DNA from: Acholeplasmataceae bacterium
GTDB lineage: Bacteria; Bacillota_I; Bacilli_A; ML615J-28; CAG-698
Assembly (NCBI GenBank): GCA_012840905.1
Contig: DUVT01000089.1
Span: forward strand, 1-7,626
Direction: 5' to 3'
Length of the DNA stretch: 7,626 bases
Below, piece after piece: positions 1-5,972 of the stretch; position 1 is the first letter of the stretch; each line of letters opens with the position of its first letter. The position numbers and the translations under genes were made by a program. Below the pieces are notes generated by a model. It had not been told where the DNA came from, made no database searches, and saw only the letters and a program-made list of their open reading frames with translations.

Positions 1-483
1 AAGCGTAATCAAAAAACAAACCAAGATAAATTAAAAGCTCATAAAACACAATTGGAAAGAATGAGTAAAAGGGAAATTCTTTTTAAGAAAAAAGAATTAA
101 TCGATCAATTGTTTTTGGTTGCTTTAGAAAGACTACAAAACTTAAAAGATGAAGAACTATTTAAATATGTATTAGAACATATTAAGCTTGAAAGATTAAC
201 TGGTAATGAAATTGTCAGAGTGAACAAAACCGATTATTCAAGATATCTATCAGTATTCTCAACTGAAAAACCAAGTGATTTAGTTACTTTAGATAAATTA
301 AATAAAGAGTTAGGTAGTGGATACAATTTAAAACTATCTAAACAACCAGTTGAGATTAACGGTGGATTTATTCTTGAAAGTGAAAATTACGACATTGATT
401 TATCATTTGTAAGTGTCTTAAATATAATCAAAGAAAGTAATGAAACCGAATTAGCTAATATTTTATTTAACGAGGAAAATTAA
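1..483 (+). CDS. ntpE: V-type ATPase subunit E, 5'-truncated by window edge
   Basis: This is a peripheral stalk (stator) subunit of the V-type ATPase, which with its partner stalk subunit holds the A3B3 head against rotation. The frame is open from the first base, giving 160 in-window codons. The N-terminal part is Lys/Gln-rich and helical, as expected for the long E-subunit coiled coil. The C-terminal globular part carries the family pattern GGFILES (window codons 121-127, from base 361), followed by an acidic/hydrophobic run and a final LFNEEN. Family members are roughly 180-200 residues, so some 20-40 N-terminal residues, and the real start, lie upstream of the window. A TTG at 52 and an ATG at 61 are in frame but internal to the helix and lack a good ribosome binding site, so neither is taken as the start. 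The stop is one base before the subunit C start. Assignment rests on the C-terminal pattern plus position before C-F-A-B-D. Confidence 0.88.
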   Translation, partial: KRNQKTNQDKLKAHKTQLERMSKREILFKKKELIDQLFLVALERLQNLKDEELFKYVLEHIKLERLTGNEIVRVNKTDYSRYLSVFSTEKPSDLVTLDKLNKELGSGYNLKLSKQPVEINGGFILESENYDIDLSFVSVLNIIKESNETELANILFNEEN

Positions 484-484
484 T

Positions 485-1429
485 ATGAATTACACATATG
501 TTAACAGTCAAATTAAAGTTATTGAAGAAGGGATCTTAAAAAAGGATGACTTTTTAAAGTTAGCAAATTCACCAAAAGAAACCTTCTTAAAAACTTTAGT
601 TGATTTAGGCTATGGTAATTATGCAGATAGTTTAGAAGAAATTATTCATAATGGACTAGCTAGTGTAAAAGCATATTTTGATGAAGTCTCACCTAAGAAG
701 GAACATACAGACTTATTCTTCTTAGTTAATGATTTAGTAAATATTAAATACTATTATAAAGTTAAAGTATTTAATTTATTTGATAGAAATATATTCTTAG
801 AAAATGGTGTATTTACAAAAGATCAACTCAAGAGTGCCATATTAGAAAATGATTATAGTACTTTAAGTAAAGAATATGAAAAATTATTTAAAAAAATCGA
901 GGATAACGTAAAAGACATTACAGATCCAAGAGAATTAAGCGGAATCATCGATGCGACTTTATATGAGTTTGTACTTGATAAAATAAGATTTTCATTTAAT
1001 GCACCATTATCTACCTATTTTAAAACATCGATTGATTTTAAAAATATTTTAAGTTATGTAAGAATAAAAAATCTAAATTGGGACTATTTAAAAAATAAAT
1101 CTATGTTTATTGAAGGCGGAAATATTTCGCTTTCAAAAATAGAAGAACTATTTACACTAGATGAAAAAGAAGTAGTAAGAAGTTTAAATGAGTTTTATGA
1201 AGAGAAGCTTTCTTTAATCTTAAAAACTTACTTTGATACTAATGACTTGAACTTACTTGAAATTCAATTAAATAATTTACTTCTAAACATTATGAGTGAA
1301 TTTAAAAATGATGCATTCGGTATAGGAATTATTCTTTATTATTATTTAAAGAAATTAGCTGAAGCAAGCAATATTAGATATGTATTTGCAAATTCGGATA
1401 TTGATGAAAAACATTTATTACAATATTAG
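485..1429 (+). CDS. ntpC: V-type ATPase subunit C (AC39/d family)
   Basis: This soluble, funnel-shaped subunit sits on the membrane rotor ring and receives the D-F central shaft, linking ATP hydrolysis or synthesis to ring rotation. The 314-residue protein is almost entirely alpha-helical in composition, with no signal peptide or membrane segment. That matches the AC39 family, whose bacterial members are about 320-350 residues, so this one is slightly short. A family-like stretch, FFLVNDLVNIKYYYKVK, lies at residues 78-94. Sequence conservation in this family is low, so the call leans on length, composition and the fixed operon slot between E and F. The ATG is preceded by GAGGA at 472-476, inside the end of the E gene, with an 8-base spacer. 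The one-base gap to E suggests translational coupling. It ends in TAG. Confidence 0.88.
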   Translation: MNYTYVNSQIKVIEEGILKKDDFLKLANSPKETFLKTLVDLGYGNYADSLEEIIHNGLASVKAYFDEVSPKKEHTDLFFLVNDLVNIKYYYKVKVFNLFDRNIFLENGVFTKDQLKSAILENDYSTLSKEYEKLFKKIEDNVKDITDPRELSGIIDATLYEFVLDKIRFSFNAPLSTYFKTSIDFKNILSYVRIKNLNWDYLKNKSMFIEGGNISLSKIEELFTLDEKEVVRSLNEFYEEKLSLILKTYFDTNDLNLLEIQLNNLLLNIMSEFKNDAFGIGIILYYYLKKLAEASNIRYVFANSDIDEKHLLQY

Positions 1430-1430
1430 A

Positions 1431-1438
1431 AAAGGTGG
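1431..1438 (+). promoter_or_regulatory. Ribosome binding site of subunit F gene
   Basis: AAAGGTGG is a near-complete anti-Shine-Dalgarno match, 6 bases before the ATG at 1445 and directly after the subunit C stop. It fixes the F start. Confidence 0.8.
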
Positions 1439-1444
1439 TTTAAT

Positions 1445-1759
1445 ATGGAAAAAAATGAAATAGCTGCAATCGGAAGTAATGATCTTGTAATCTTATTCAA
1501 TGCAGTGGGAATTCGCACCTTTCAAACAGATGATGTAGCTTTAGTAGATCGAACTATATTTGACCTTGCAAATGAGAATTATAAAATTATTTATATTTCT
1601 GAAGATATTTATGAAAAGATTCCTGATGTAATCGAAAAATATAATAATAGAACATTTCCAATCCTAATCCCAATTCCTACAACAGAAGAAGGAAAAGGTA
1701 TTGGCCTTAAGAAGATTAAGGAAAATGTAGAAAAAGCCATCGGGTTTGATATTTTTTAG
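1445..1759 (+). CDS. ntpF: V-type ATPase subunit F
   Basis: This is a small rotor subunit that binds subunit D to form the central shaft of the V1 motor; in E. hirae the corresponding protein (often named NtpG) stimulates ATPase activity. The 104-residue protein has the Rossmann-like family layout. It starts with the strand AAIGSND (residues 7-13), has a central KIIYISEDI strand (47-55), then the diagnostic IPIPTTEEGKGIG (75-87) and the terminal VEKAIGFDIF (95-104), where families typically show 'vekAvG.di'. Length is normal for the family (about 100-105). It lies 15 bases after C and 20 bases before A. It ends in TAG. The letter name varies between organisms (F in archaeal/Thermus naming, G in the ntp naming); the protein family is clear. 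Confidence 0.93.
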   Translation: MEKNEIAAIGSNDLVILFNAVGIRTFQTDDVALVDRTIFDLANENYKIIYISEDIYEKIPDVIEKYNNRTFPILIPIPTTEEGKGIGLKKIKENVEKAIGFDIF

Positions 1760-1760
1760 A

Positions 1761-1771
1761 AAGGATGGTGG
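1761..1771 (+). promoter_or_regulatory. Ribosome binding site deciding the TTG start of subunit A
   Basis: AAGGATGGTGG contains two overlapping Shine-Dalgarno-like cores, AAGGA and GGTGG. The second lies 8 bases before TTG 1780. An in-frame TAG at 1774-1776 excludes any upstream start, so TTG 1780 is the only start that keeps the conserved N-terminus. Confidence 0.7.
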
Positions 1772-1779
1772 CATAGTTT

Positions 1780-3564
1780 TTGAATGAGTTACAAAAAGTA
1801 GGCATCATTGCGAAGGTTTCTGGACCTTTGATTGTTGCTAAAAATATGAAAGACGTGCAAATGTTTGACGTTGTTCGCGTAAGTGAAAAAAGACTAATTG
1901 GTGAAGTAATTGAATTAAGAGGTGACAGAGCTTCGATCCAAGTATATGAAGAGACAGCTGGAATTGGTCCAGGTGAACCAGTATACTTAACAGGGGAACC
2001 TCTATCAGTTGAACTTGCACCAGGTTTAATTCAAGGAATATTTGATGGAATTCAACGTCCACTGGATGTAATCAATGACATGGCAGGAGATAGAATTCCT
2101 CTTGGAATCGATGTTCCTAAATTAAATCGGGATAAGAAATGGAAGTTTGTCCCTACAAAGAAAGTTAATGATAAAGTTGTAGGTGGCGATATAATTGGTG
2201 AAGTTGATGAAACTGTAATTGTAAAACATAAGATTATGGTTCCACCTCATGTTGAAGGTACAATCACTTGGATTTATGAAGGTGAAGCAACAATTACTGA
2301 GCCAATTGCTAGAATAAAAAAAGCTGATGGTGAAGAAGTAGAAATTCCAATGTTACAAAAATGGCCAGTTCGAATTGGTAGGCCATATAATAAAAAGTTA
2401 GCACCAAAAGCACCTATGGTAACGGGACAAAGAGTTATTGATACACTATTCCCAATTGCTATTGGTGGAATTGCTGCTATCCCAGGTCCGTTTGGAAGCG
2501 GTAAGACAGTTGTTCAACACCAACTTGCAAAATGGGCAGATGCTGATATTATTGTCTATGTAGGTTGTGGAGAACGCGGTAATGAAATGACTGACGTTTT
2601 AAATGAGTTTCCAAACTTAAAAGACCCAAAAACTGGCGAACCATTAATGAACAGAACTGTGCTAATTGCAAATACTTCAAATATGCCAGTTGCTGCGCGT
2701 GAAGCATCCATCTATACTGGAATTACGATTGCTGAATATTATCGTGATATGGGTTACCGTGTTGCGATTATGGCTGACTCTACTTCAAGATGGGCTGAAG
2801 CTTTACGTGAGATGAGTGGTCGTTTAGAGGAAATGCCTGGTGAAGAAGGTTACCCTGCATATCTTTCAAGTCGACTTGCAGAGTTCTATGAACGTGCAGG
2901 CTTAGTTGAAGCACTTGGAAGTGAAGGTAGGCAAGGTGCTATTTCTGCTATTGGTGCTGTTTCTCCTCCAGGGGGAGATACATCTGAACCAGTATCACAA
3001 GCAACACTGAGAATTGTAAAAGTGTTCTGGGGATTAAGTGCACAACTTGCTTATGCAAGACACTTCCCTGCAATCGACTGGTTAAGATCTTATTCTTTAT
3101 ATGAAGAAGATTTAAAATCATTCTTTGATGAAAATAATAAAGATTGGACAAGTTTAGTTAGCTTAACAAAGAGCATTCTTCAAAAAGAAGCTGAACTGAA
3201 TGAAATTGTTCGCCTTGTTGGTGTAGACTCTTTAGAATTTAGTGACCGCTTAACTTTAGACTGTGCAAGAAGTATTCGTGAAGACTACTTACATCAAAAC
3301 GCATTTGATGATGTAGATACATATACTTCATTAAATAAGCAATATGGTATCTTAAAGTCAATTTTAACTTGGTATCAAGAAGGCTTAAAGAGTCTAGAGG
3401 AAAACGTAAGTTATCATAAGCTAGTTAATATGAATATCTTAGAACGAATTGGAAGAATGAAATATGTAGTAGAAGATGAGTTTTCTAAAGAGTTTGAAGA
3501 AGTATTAACTGAGATGAATAAAGAGTTTGAAGAATTAAGAAAGGTGGATGATTTCTATGCCTAA
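1780..3564 (+). CDS. ntpA: V-type ATPase catalytic subunit A
   Basis: This is the catalytic ATP-binding subunit of the V1 head, three copies alternating with subunit B. The 594-residue length is typical (about 580-600). Domains in order: an N-terminal beta-barrel (about 1-75); the A-specific 'non-homologous' insert (about 115-190) absent from F-type beta subunits; the nucleotide-binding domain; and a C-terminal helical domain (from about 440). Visible motifs are the Walker A P-loop GPFGSGKT (236-243), the catalytic glutamate in GCGERGNE (E265), Walker [11 protein letters not shown] with D333, and the ATPase alpha/beta signature [10 protein letters not shown] (430-439). All key catalytic residues are present, so it should be active. 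Translation begins at TTG, which is the only possible start because TAG at 1774 closes the frame. An out-of-frame ATG lies 4 bases downstream. The 3' end overlaps the subunit B start by 8 bases. Confidence 0.98.
   Translation: MNELQKVGIIAKVSGPLIVAKNMKDVQMFDVVRVSEKRLIGEVIELRGDRASIQVYEETAGIGPGEPVYLTGEPLSVELAPGLIQGIFDGIQRPLDVINDMAGDRIPLGIDVPKLNRDKKWKFVPTKKVNDKVVGGDIIGEVDETVIVKHKIMVPPHVEGTITWIYEGEATITEPIARIKKADGEEVEIPMLQKWPVRIGRPYNKKLAPKAPMVTGQRVIDTLFPIAIGGIAAIPGPFGSGKTVVQHQLAKWADADIIVYVGCGERGNEMTDVLNEFPNLKDPKTGEPLMNRTVLIANTSNMPVAAREASIYTGITIAEYYRDMGYRVAIMADSTSRWAEALREMSGRLEEMPGEEGYPAYLSSRLAEFYERAGLVEALGSEGRQGAISAIGAVSPPGGDTSEPVSQATLRIVKVFWGLSAQLAYARHFPAIDWLRSYSLYEEDLKSFFDENNKDWTSLVSLTKSILQKEAELNEIVRLVGVDSLEFSDRLTLDCARSIREDYLHQNAFDDVDTYTSLNKQYGILKSILTWYQEGLKSLEENVSYHKLVNMNILERIGRMKYVVEDEFSKEFEEVLTEMNKEFEELRKVDDFYA
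3541..3547 (+). promoter_or_regulatory. Ribosome binding site deciding the subunit B start
   Basis: AAGGTGG lies inside the end of the A gene. It directly abuts the ATG at 3548, which is too close to be used, but sits 9 bases before the ATG at 3557. The site therefore selects 3557. Confidence 0.75.
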
Positions 3565-4933
3565 AGAGTATAAAACAATCACAGAAGTCGTTGGCCCCTT
3601 AATGCTTGTAGAAAATGTTGAAGGTGTTAAATATGATGAACTTGTTCGTATTAAACAAGCATCAGGTGATGAGCGTATTGGACGTGTTCTTGAAATTGAT
3701 GAAGGAAAAGCGTTAGTTCAGTTATTTAACTCTTCACAAGGTTTAAGAATTTCTGATTCCAAAGCAATCTTCTTAGGCAGAGGAATAGAAATTAAACTTT
3801 CAAAAGATATTTTAGGACGAGTATTTGATGGTATGGGTAGGCCAATCGACGATGGTGGCGAAATTATTCCTGAAGTTGTAATGGATATTAATGGTTCGCC
3901 AATTAACCCTGTTGCTAGAGATTATCCATCAGAATTTATCCAAACTGGTGTTAGTGCAATCGACGGACTTAATACATTAGTACGTGGTCAAAAATTACCA
4001 ATCTTCTCTGCATCTGGACTTCCTCATGCAAGACTTGCAGCTCAAATTGCGCGTCAAGCTAAAGTATTAGGAAAAGATGAAGAGTTTGCGGTAGTGTTTG
4101 CTGCAGTTGGAATTACTTTTGAAGAAGCTGATTTCTTTGTTCAAGAATTCCAAAAATCAGGTGCAATTGACCGTTCAGTCTTATTTATGAACTTAGCAAA
4201 TGACCCTGCAATCGAACGTATTGCAACTCCACGTATGGCTATTACTTGTGCTGAGTATTTAGCTTATGAACTTGGAATGCATGTTCTAGTAATTATTACT
4301 GATATTACTAATTATGCAGAAGCATTACGTGAAGTAAGTGCTGCAAGAAAAGAAGTACCAGGTAGACGTGGATATCCAGGTTACATGTATACTGACTTAG
4401 CATCACTTTATGAACGTGCAGGTAGAATTAAAGGTAAACGTGGATCTATTACCCAAATTCCAATCCTTACAATGCCTGAAGAGGATAAGACTCATCCAAT
4501 CCCTGACTTAACTGGGTATATTACGGAAGGTCAAATCATTCTATCTCGTGATCTTTACTTAAAAGGTGTAATTCCACCAATTGATGTATTACCATCATTA
4601 AGTAGATTAAAGGATAAAGGTATTGGTCATGGTAAGACACGTGAAGACCACGCTTCTACAATGAACCAATTATTTGCTGCTTATGCGCGCGGTAAAGAAG
4701 CAAAAGAATTAGCAACAATTCTTGGTGATGCCGCATTGAGCGATGTTGATAAGTTATATAGCAAGTTTGCTGATGAGTTTGAAAAACAATATGTTTCTCA
4801 AGGCTATACAACAGACAGAAGTATAGAAGACACTTTAAATCTTGGTTGGGAATTACTAAAGATTCTACCGAGATCAGAATTAAGAAGAATAAGCTTAGAT
4901 TTAATTAATAAATATATTCCAGAGGAAGAATAG
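3557..4933 (+). CDS. ntpB: V-type ATPase non-catalytic subunit B
   Basis: This is the regulatory/non-catalytic subunit of the A3B3 hexamer; it completes the ATP site at the A-B interface. Starting at 3557 gives 458 residues, the same length I recall for E. hirae NtpB, and an N-terminus [16 protein letters not shown] that aligns with that protein. An in-frame ATG at 3548 would add only three residues and abuts the ribosome binding site. The P-loop is replaced by SASGLPH (residues 151-157), as expected for B. The signature [10 protein letters not shown] lies at 340-349 and is followed by Arg350, the expected arginine finger acting on the ATP bound by A. Other landmarks are [10 protein letters not shown] (87-96), [39 protein letters not shown] and the tail NKYIPEEE. 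The start overlaps the A stop by 8 bases, so A and B translation is probably coupled. It ends in TAG, two bases before D. Confidence 0.97.
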   Translation: MPKEYKTITEVVGPLMLVENVEGVKYDELVRIKQASGDERIGRVLEIDEGKALVQLFNSSQGLRISDSKAIFLGRGIEIKLSKDILGRVFDGMGRPIDDGGEIIPEVVMDINGSPINPVARDYPSEFIQTGVSAIDGLNTLVRGQKLPIFSASGLPHARLAAQIARQAKVLGKDEEFAVVFAAVGITFEEADFFVQEFQKSGAIDRSVLFMNLANDPAIERIATPRMAITCAEYLAYELGMHVLVIITDITNYAEALREVSAARKEVPGRRGYPGYMYTDLASLYERAGRIKGKRGSITQIPILTMPEEDKTHPIPDLTGYITEGQIILSRDLYLKGVIPPIDVLPSLSRLKDKGIGHGKTREDHASTMNQLFAAYARGKEAKELATILGDAALSDVDKLYSKFADEFEKQYVSQGYTTDRSIEDTLNLGWELLKILPRSELRRISLDLINKYIPEEE

Positions 4934-4935
4934 TT

Positions 4936-5571
4936 ATGGCATTAACACGTGTTAATCCAACTAGAATGGAACTTTCTAGGCTTAAACGTCAACTTGCGAT
5001 TGCGAAACGAGGACATAAATTACTAAAAGATAAGCAAGATGAAATGGTAAGACAATTCATGCTTATCATTAGGAAAAATAAAGCTTTAAGAGAAGAAGTT
5101 GAAAAAGAATTAGAAAAGATTATTAAAGCTTTCTCGAACGCAAAGCTCAAAATAAGTAAAGAAGGAATTTATGAAGCATTAATGGTTCCTTCTAAAGCAG
5201 CAAAAATTGAAGTTGGTGTGAATAATGTAATGAACATTAAAACTCCAACAGTATCATTCGTAGATACAGGTGAAATCGATCTTACATATGGATTTGCTTT
5301 CACACCAAGCGAATTAGATGGTGCTGTTCTTAAATTATCAAAAATTCTTCCAAAGTTTATCGAATTAGCAGGTTTAGAAAAAGCATGTGATATGCTTGCT
5401 AAGGAGATTGAAAAAACAAGAAGAAGAGTTAATGCAATAGAATATATTATGATTCCTGACTTGGAAGATAATATTAAATATATTGTACAAAAACTTGATG
5501 ATAACGAACGAAGCAATATTATTCGCTTAATGAAGAGTAAAGAGATTATTCTTGAAAAACAAAATAGATAA
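4936..5571 (+). CDS. ntpD: V-type ATPase subunit D (central shaft)
   Basis: This is the long antiparallel coiled coil that rotates inside the A3B3 head and, with F, transmits torque to subunit C and the membrane ring. The 211-residue length is normal for the family. The N-terminal helix (about 8-75) carries the conserved NPTRMEL (7-13) and RGHKLLKDKQDE (25-36). A short beta-hairpin region (about 90-125) would face subunit F. The C-terminal helix (about 138-205) has EIEKTRRRVNAIEY (157-170). All are diagnostic of V-type D, not F-type gamma. The ATG is preceded by AGAGGAAG at 4921-4928, inside the end of B. The gene is last in the operon; its TAA stop is already part of the terminator hairpin. 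Confidence 0.97.
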   Translation: MALTRVNPTRMELSRLKRQLAIAKRGHKLLKDKQDEMVRQFMLIIRKNKALREEVEKELEKIIKAFSNAKLKISKEGIYEALMVPSKAAKIEVGVNNVMNIKTPTVSFVDTGEIDLTYGFAFTPSELDGAVLKLSKILPKFIELAGLEKACDMLAKEIEKTRRRVNAIEYIMIPDLEDNIKYIVQKLDDNERSNIIRLMKSKEIILEKQNR

Positions 5572-5610
5572 AATCAAGTCATAGAGTGATTCTATGACTT
5601 GATTTTTATT
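5570..5610 (+). terminator. Rho-independent terminator of the V-ATPase operon
   Basis: This is a perfect 16-bp inverted repeat, AAAATCAAGTCATAGA (5570-5585) against its complement at 5591-5606, with a 5-base loop GTGAT. The T-rich run TTTTTATT overlaps the end of the 3' arm. The left arm begins at the second base of the subunit D stop codon. The stem is AT-rich but long, as in many low-GC genomes. No minus-strand gene lies on either side, so only plus-strand function is needed. Confidence 0.88.
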
Positions 5611-5642
5611 TAGATAAATTATAAAAATAAGATAAAATTCAC

Positions 5643-5671
5643 TTGATTTTATTATTTGATTATGGTATTAT
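5643..5671 (+). promoter_or_regulatory. Putative sigma-A promoter of the tRNA-Leu gene
   Basis: A -35 box TTGATT (5643-5648), a 17-base spacer and a -10 box TATTAT (5666-5671), with TGG immediately before the -10 (extended -10 type). The predicted start near 5678 would leave about 11 bases of leader before the mature tRNA end at 5689. The position directly between the upstream terminator and the tRNA supports an independent tRNA transcript. Chance matches are common at this AT content. Confidence 0.6.
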
Positions 5672-5688
5672 ATTATAGTATGAAATAT

Positions 5689-5771
5689 GCGGGTGTGGCG
5701 GAACTGGCAGACGCGCTAGACTTAGGATCTAGTTCTTCGGAGTGCAGGTTCGATTCCTGTCACCCGCACCA
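5689..5771 (+). tRNA. tRNA-Leu, anticodon UAG
   Basis: The gene folds as a complete class II tRNA. The acceptor stem is GCGGGTG (5689-5695) with CACCCGC (5761-5767), discriminator A at 5768 and encoded CCA at 5769-5771. The anticodon stem is CTAGA/TCTAG with loop CTTAGGA (5721-5727), so the anticodon is TAG at 5723-5725, decoding CUA and, by wobble, other CUN leucine codons. A long variable arm (around TTCTTCGGAGT) precedes the T arm GCAGG-TTCGATT-CCTGT. The variable arm and discriminator A agree with leucine. It stands alone between two protein operons and appears to have its own promoter. No second copy of its 3' end is seen in the window, so there is no sign of use as an integration site. 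Confidence 0.97.
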
Positions 5772-5787
5772 TTTTTATAAATAGTTT

Positions 5788-5807
5788 ATCATTCTCCCTT
5801 GAATGAT
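5788..5807 (+). repeat. Small hairpin downstream of tRNA-Leu
   Basis: ATCATTC (5788-5794) is followed by loop TCCCTT and GAATGAT (5801-5807), a perfect 7-bp inverted repeat. No T-run follows, so it is not a terminator by itself. It may be a processing or stabilising structure in the tRNA 3' trailer, or chance. Confidence 0.35.
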
Positions 5808-5817
5808 TTAATTAAAT

Positions 5818-5843
5818 GTCTGGGTTGTTAACGAGACTTTTTT
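5818..5843 (+). terminator. Weak candidate terminator of tRNA-Leu
   Basis: GTCT (5818-5821) can pair with AGAC (5834-5837), and GTT (5824-5826) with AAC (5830-5832), separated by a small internal loop. Six T residues follow at 5838-5843. The stem is short and interrupted, but the abrupt T-run and position after the tRNA suit a terminator. Confidence 0.4.
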
Positions 5844-5874
5844 AATTATAATTTTAAGAATGAATAAAATTAGC

Positions 5875-5900
5875 CAGTAGATTATATCTACTGTTTTTTT
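5875..5900 (+). terminator. Rho-independent terminator upstream of the ger operon
   Basis: CAGTAGAT (5875-5882), a 3-base loop TAT and ATCTACTG (5886-5893) form a perfect 8-bp stem, followed at once by seven T residues (5894-5900). This is the stronger of the two terminator candidates after the tRNA and insulates the germination operon from upstream transcription. Confidence 0.85.
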
Positions 5901-5910
5901 ATTATGATTA

Positions 5911-5934
5911 TGGTAATTATGTATAAAATTACCA
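5911..5934. repeat. Inverted repeat in the ger leader
   Basis: TGGTAATT (5911-5918) and AATTACCA (5927-5934) form a perfect 8-bp dyad with an 8-base spacer. It lies over the -35 part of the putative sigma-G promoter, which would suit a regulator binding site. No T-run follows it, so it is not a terminator. The function is inferred only from position. Confidence 0.45.
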
Positions 5935-5959
5935 ATGTTTTCTCATAATAATGTATAAA
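5914..5959. repeat. Spaced direct repeat in the ger leader
   Basis: TAATTATGTATAAA (5914-5927) recurs as TAATAATGTATAAA (5946-5959), 13 of 14 bases identical and offset by 32 bases, close to three helical turns. It could be a paired protein site or a short duplication. Low base complexity lowers its weight. Confidence 0.4.
5921..5950 (+). promoter_or_regulatory. Putative sigma-G (forespore) promoter of the ger operon
   Basis: GTATA (5921-5925), an 18-base spacer and CATAATA (5944-5950) match the Bacillus sigma-G consensus GHATR / CATNHTA at every position. Germinant-receptor operons are known members of the sigma-G regulon. The predicted start would be near 5957, leaving a very short leader that just contains the ribosome binding site. 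That tightness and the AT-rich background make the call tentative. Confidence 0.45.
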
Positions 5960-5963
5960 GGAG
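5957..5963 (+). promoter_or_regulatory. Ribosome binding site of the GerA-family gene
   Basis: AAAGGAG lies 9 bases before the ATG at 5973 and is the strongest Shine-Dalgarno match in the leader. It supports that start. Confidence 0.8.
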
Positions 5964-5972
5964 AAAACAATT

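Noticed and set aside
52..63. TTG (52) or ATG (61) as the start of subunit E
   Set aside because: The frame is open through base 1, the upstream residues continue the expected Lys/Gln-rich helix, and E subunits are longer than either start allows.
1838..2062. Minus-strand open frame inside subunit A
   Set aside because: It lies antisense to strongly conserved coding sequence, has no recognisable domain and looks like codon-bias shadow.
2948..3151. Minus-strand open frame inside subunit A
   Set aside because: It is antisense to the ATPase signature region, with no family resemblance.
5169..5516. Minus-strand 115-codon open frame inside subunit D
   Set aside because: Ser/Leu/Ile-rich composition is what the antisense of a Lys/Glu-rich helix produces; D itself is unmistakable on the plus strand.
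5597..5653. Repeat ACTTGATTTT in the operon terminator's 3' arm and in the tRNA -35 region (5641-5650)
   Set aside because: Ten low-complexity bases in AT-rich DNA are likely coincidence; a competing hairpin with the terminator's left arm would be far weaker than the perfect local stem.
5689..5771. tRNA-Leu as an integration site for a mobile element
   Set aside because: No repeat of the tRNA 3' end, integrase or composition shift is seen downstream; the next genes are ordinary ger genes.
5816..5845. Nine-codon frame (MSGLLTRLF) after the tRNA
   Set aside because: No ribosome binding site precedes it and it lies within the weak terminator-like hairpin; most likely chance.
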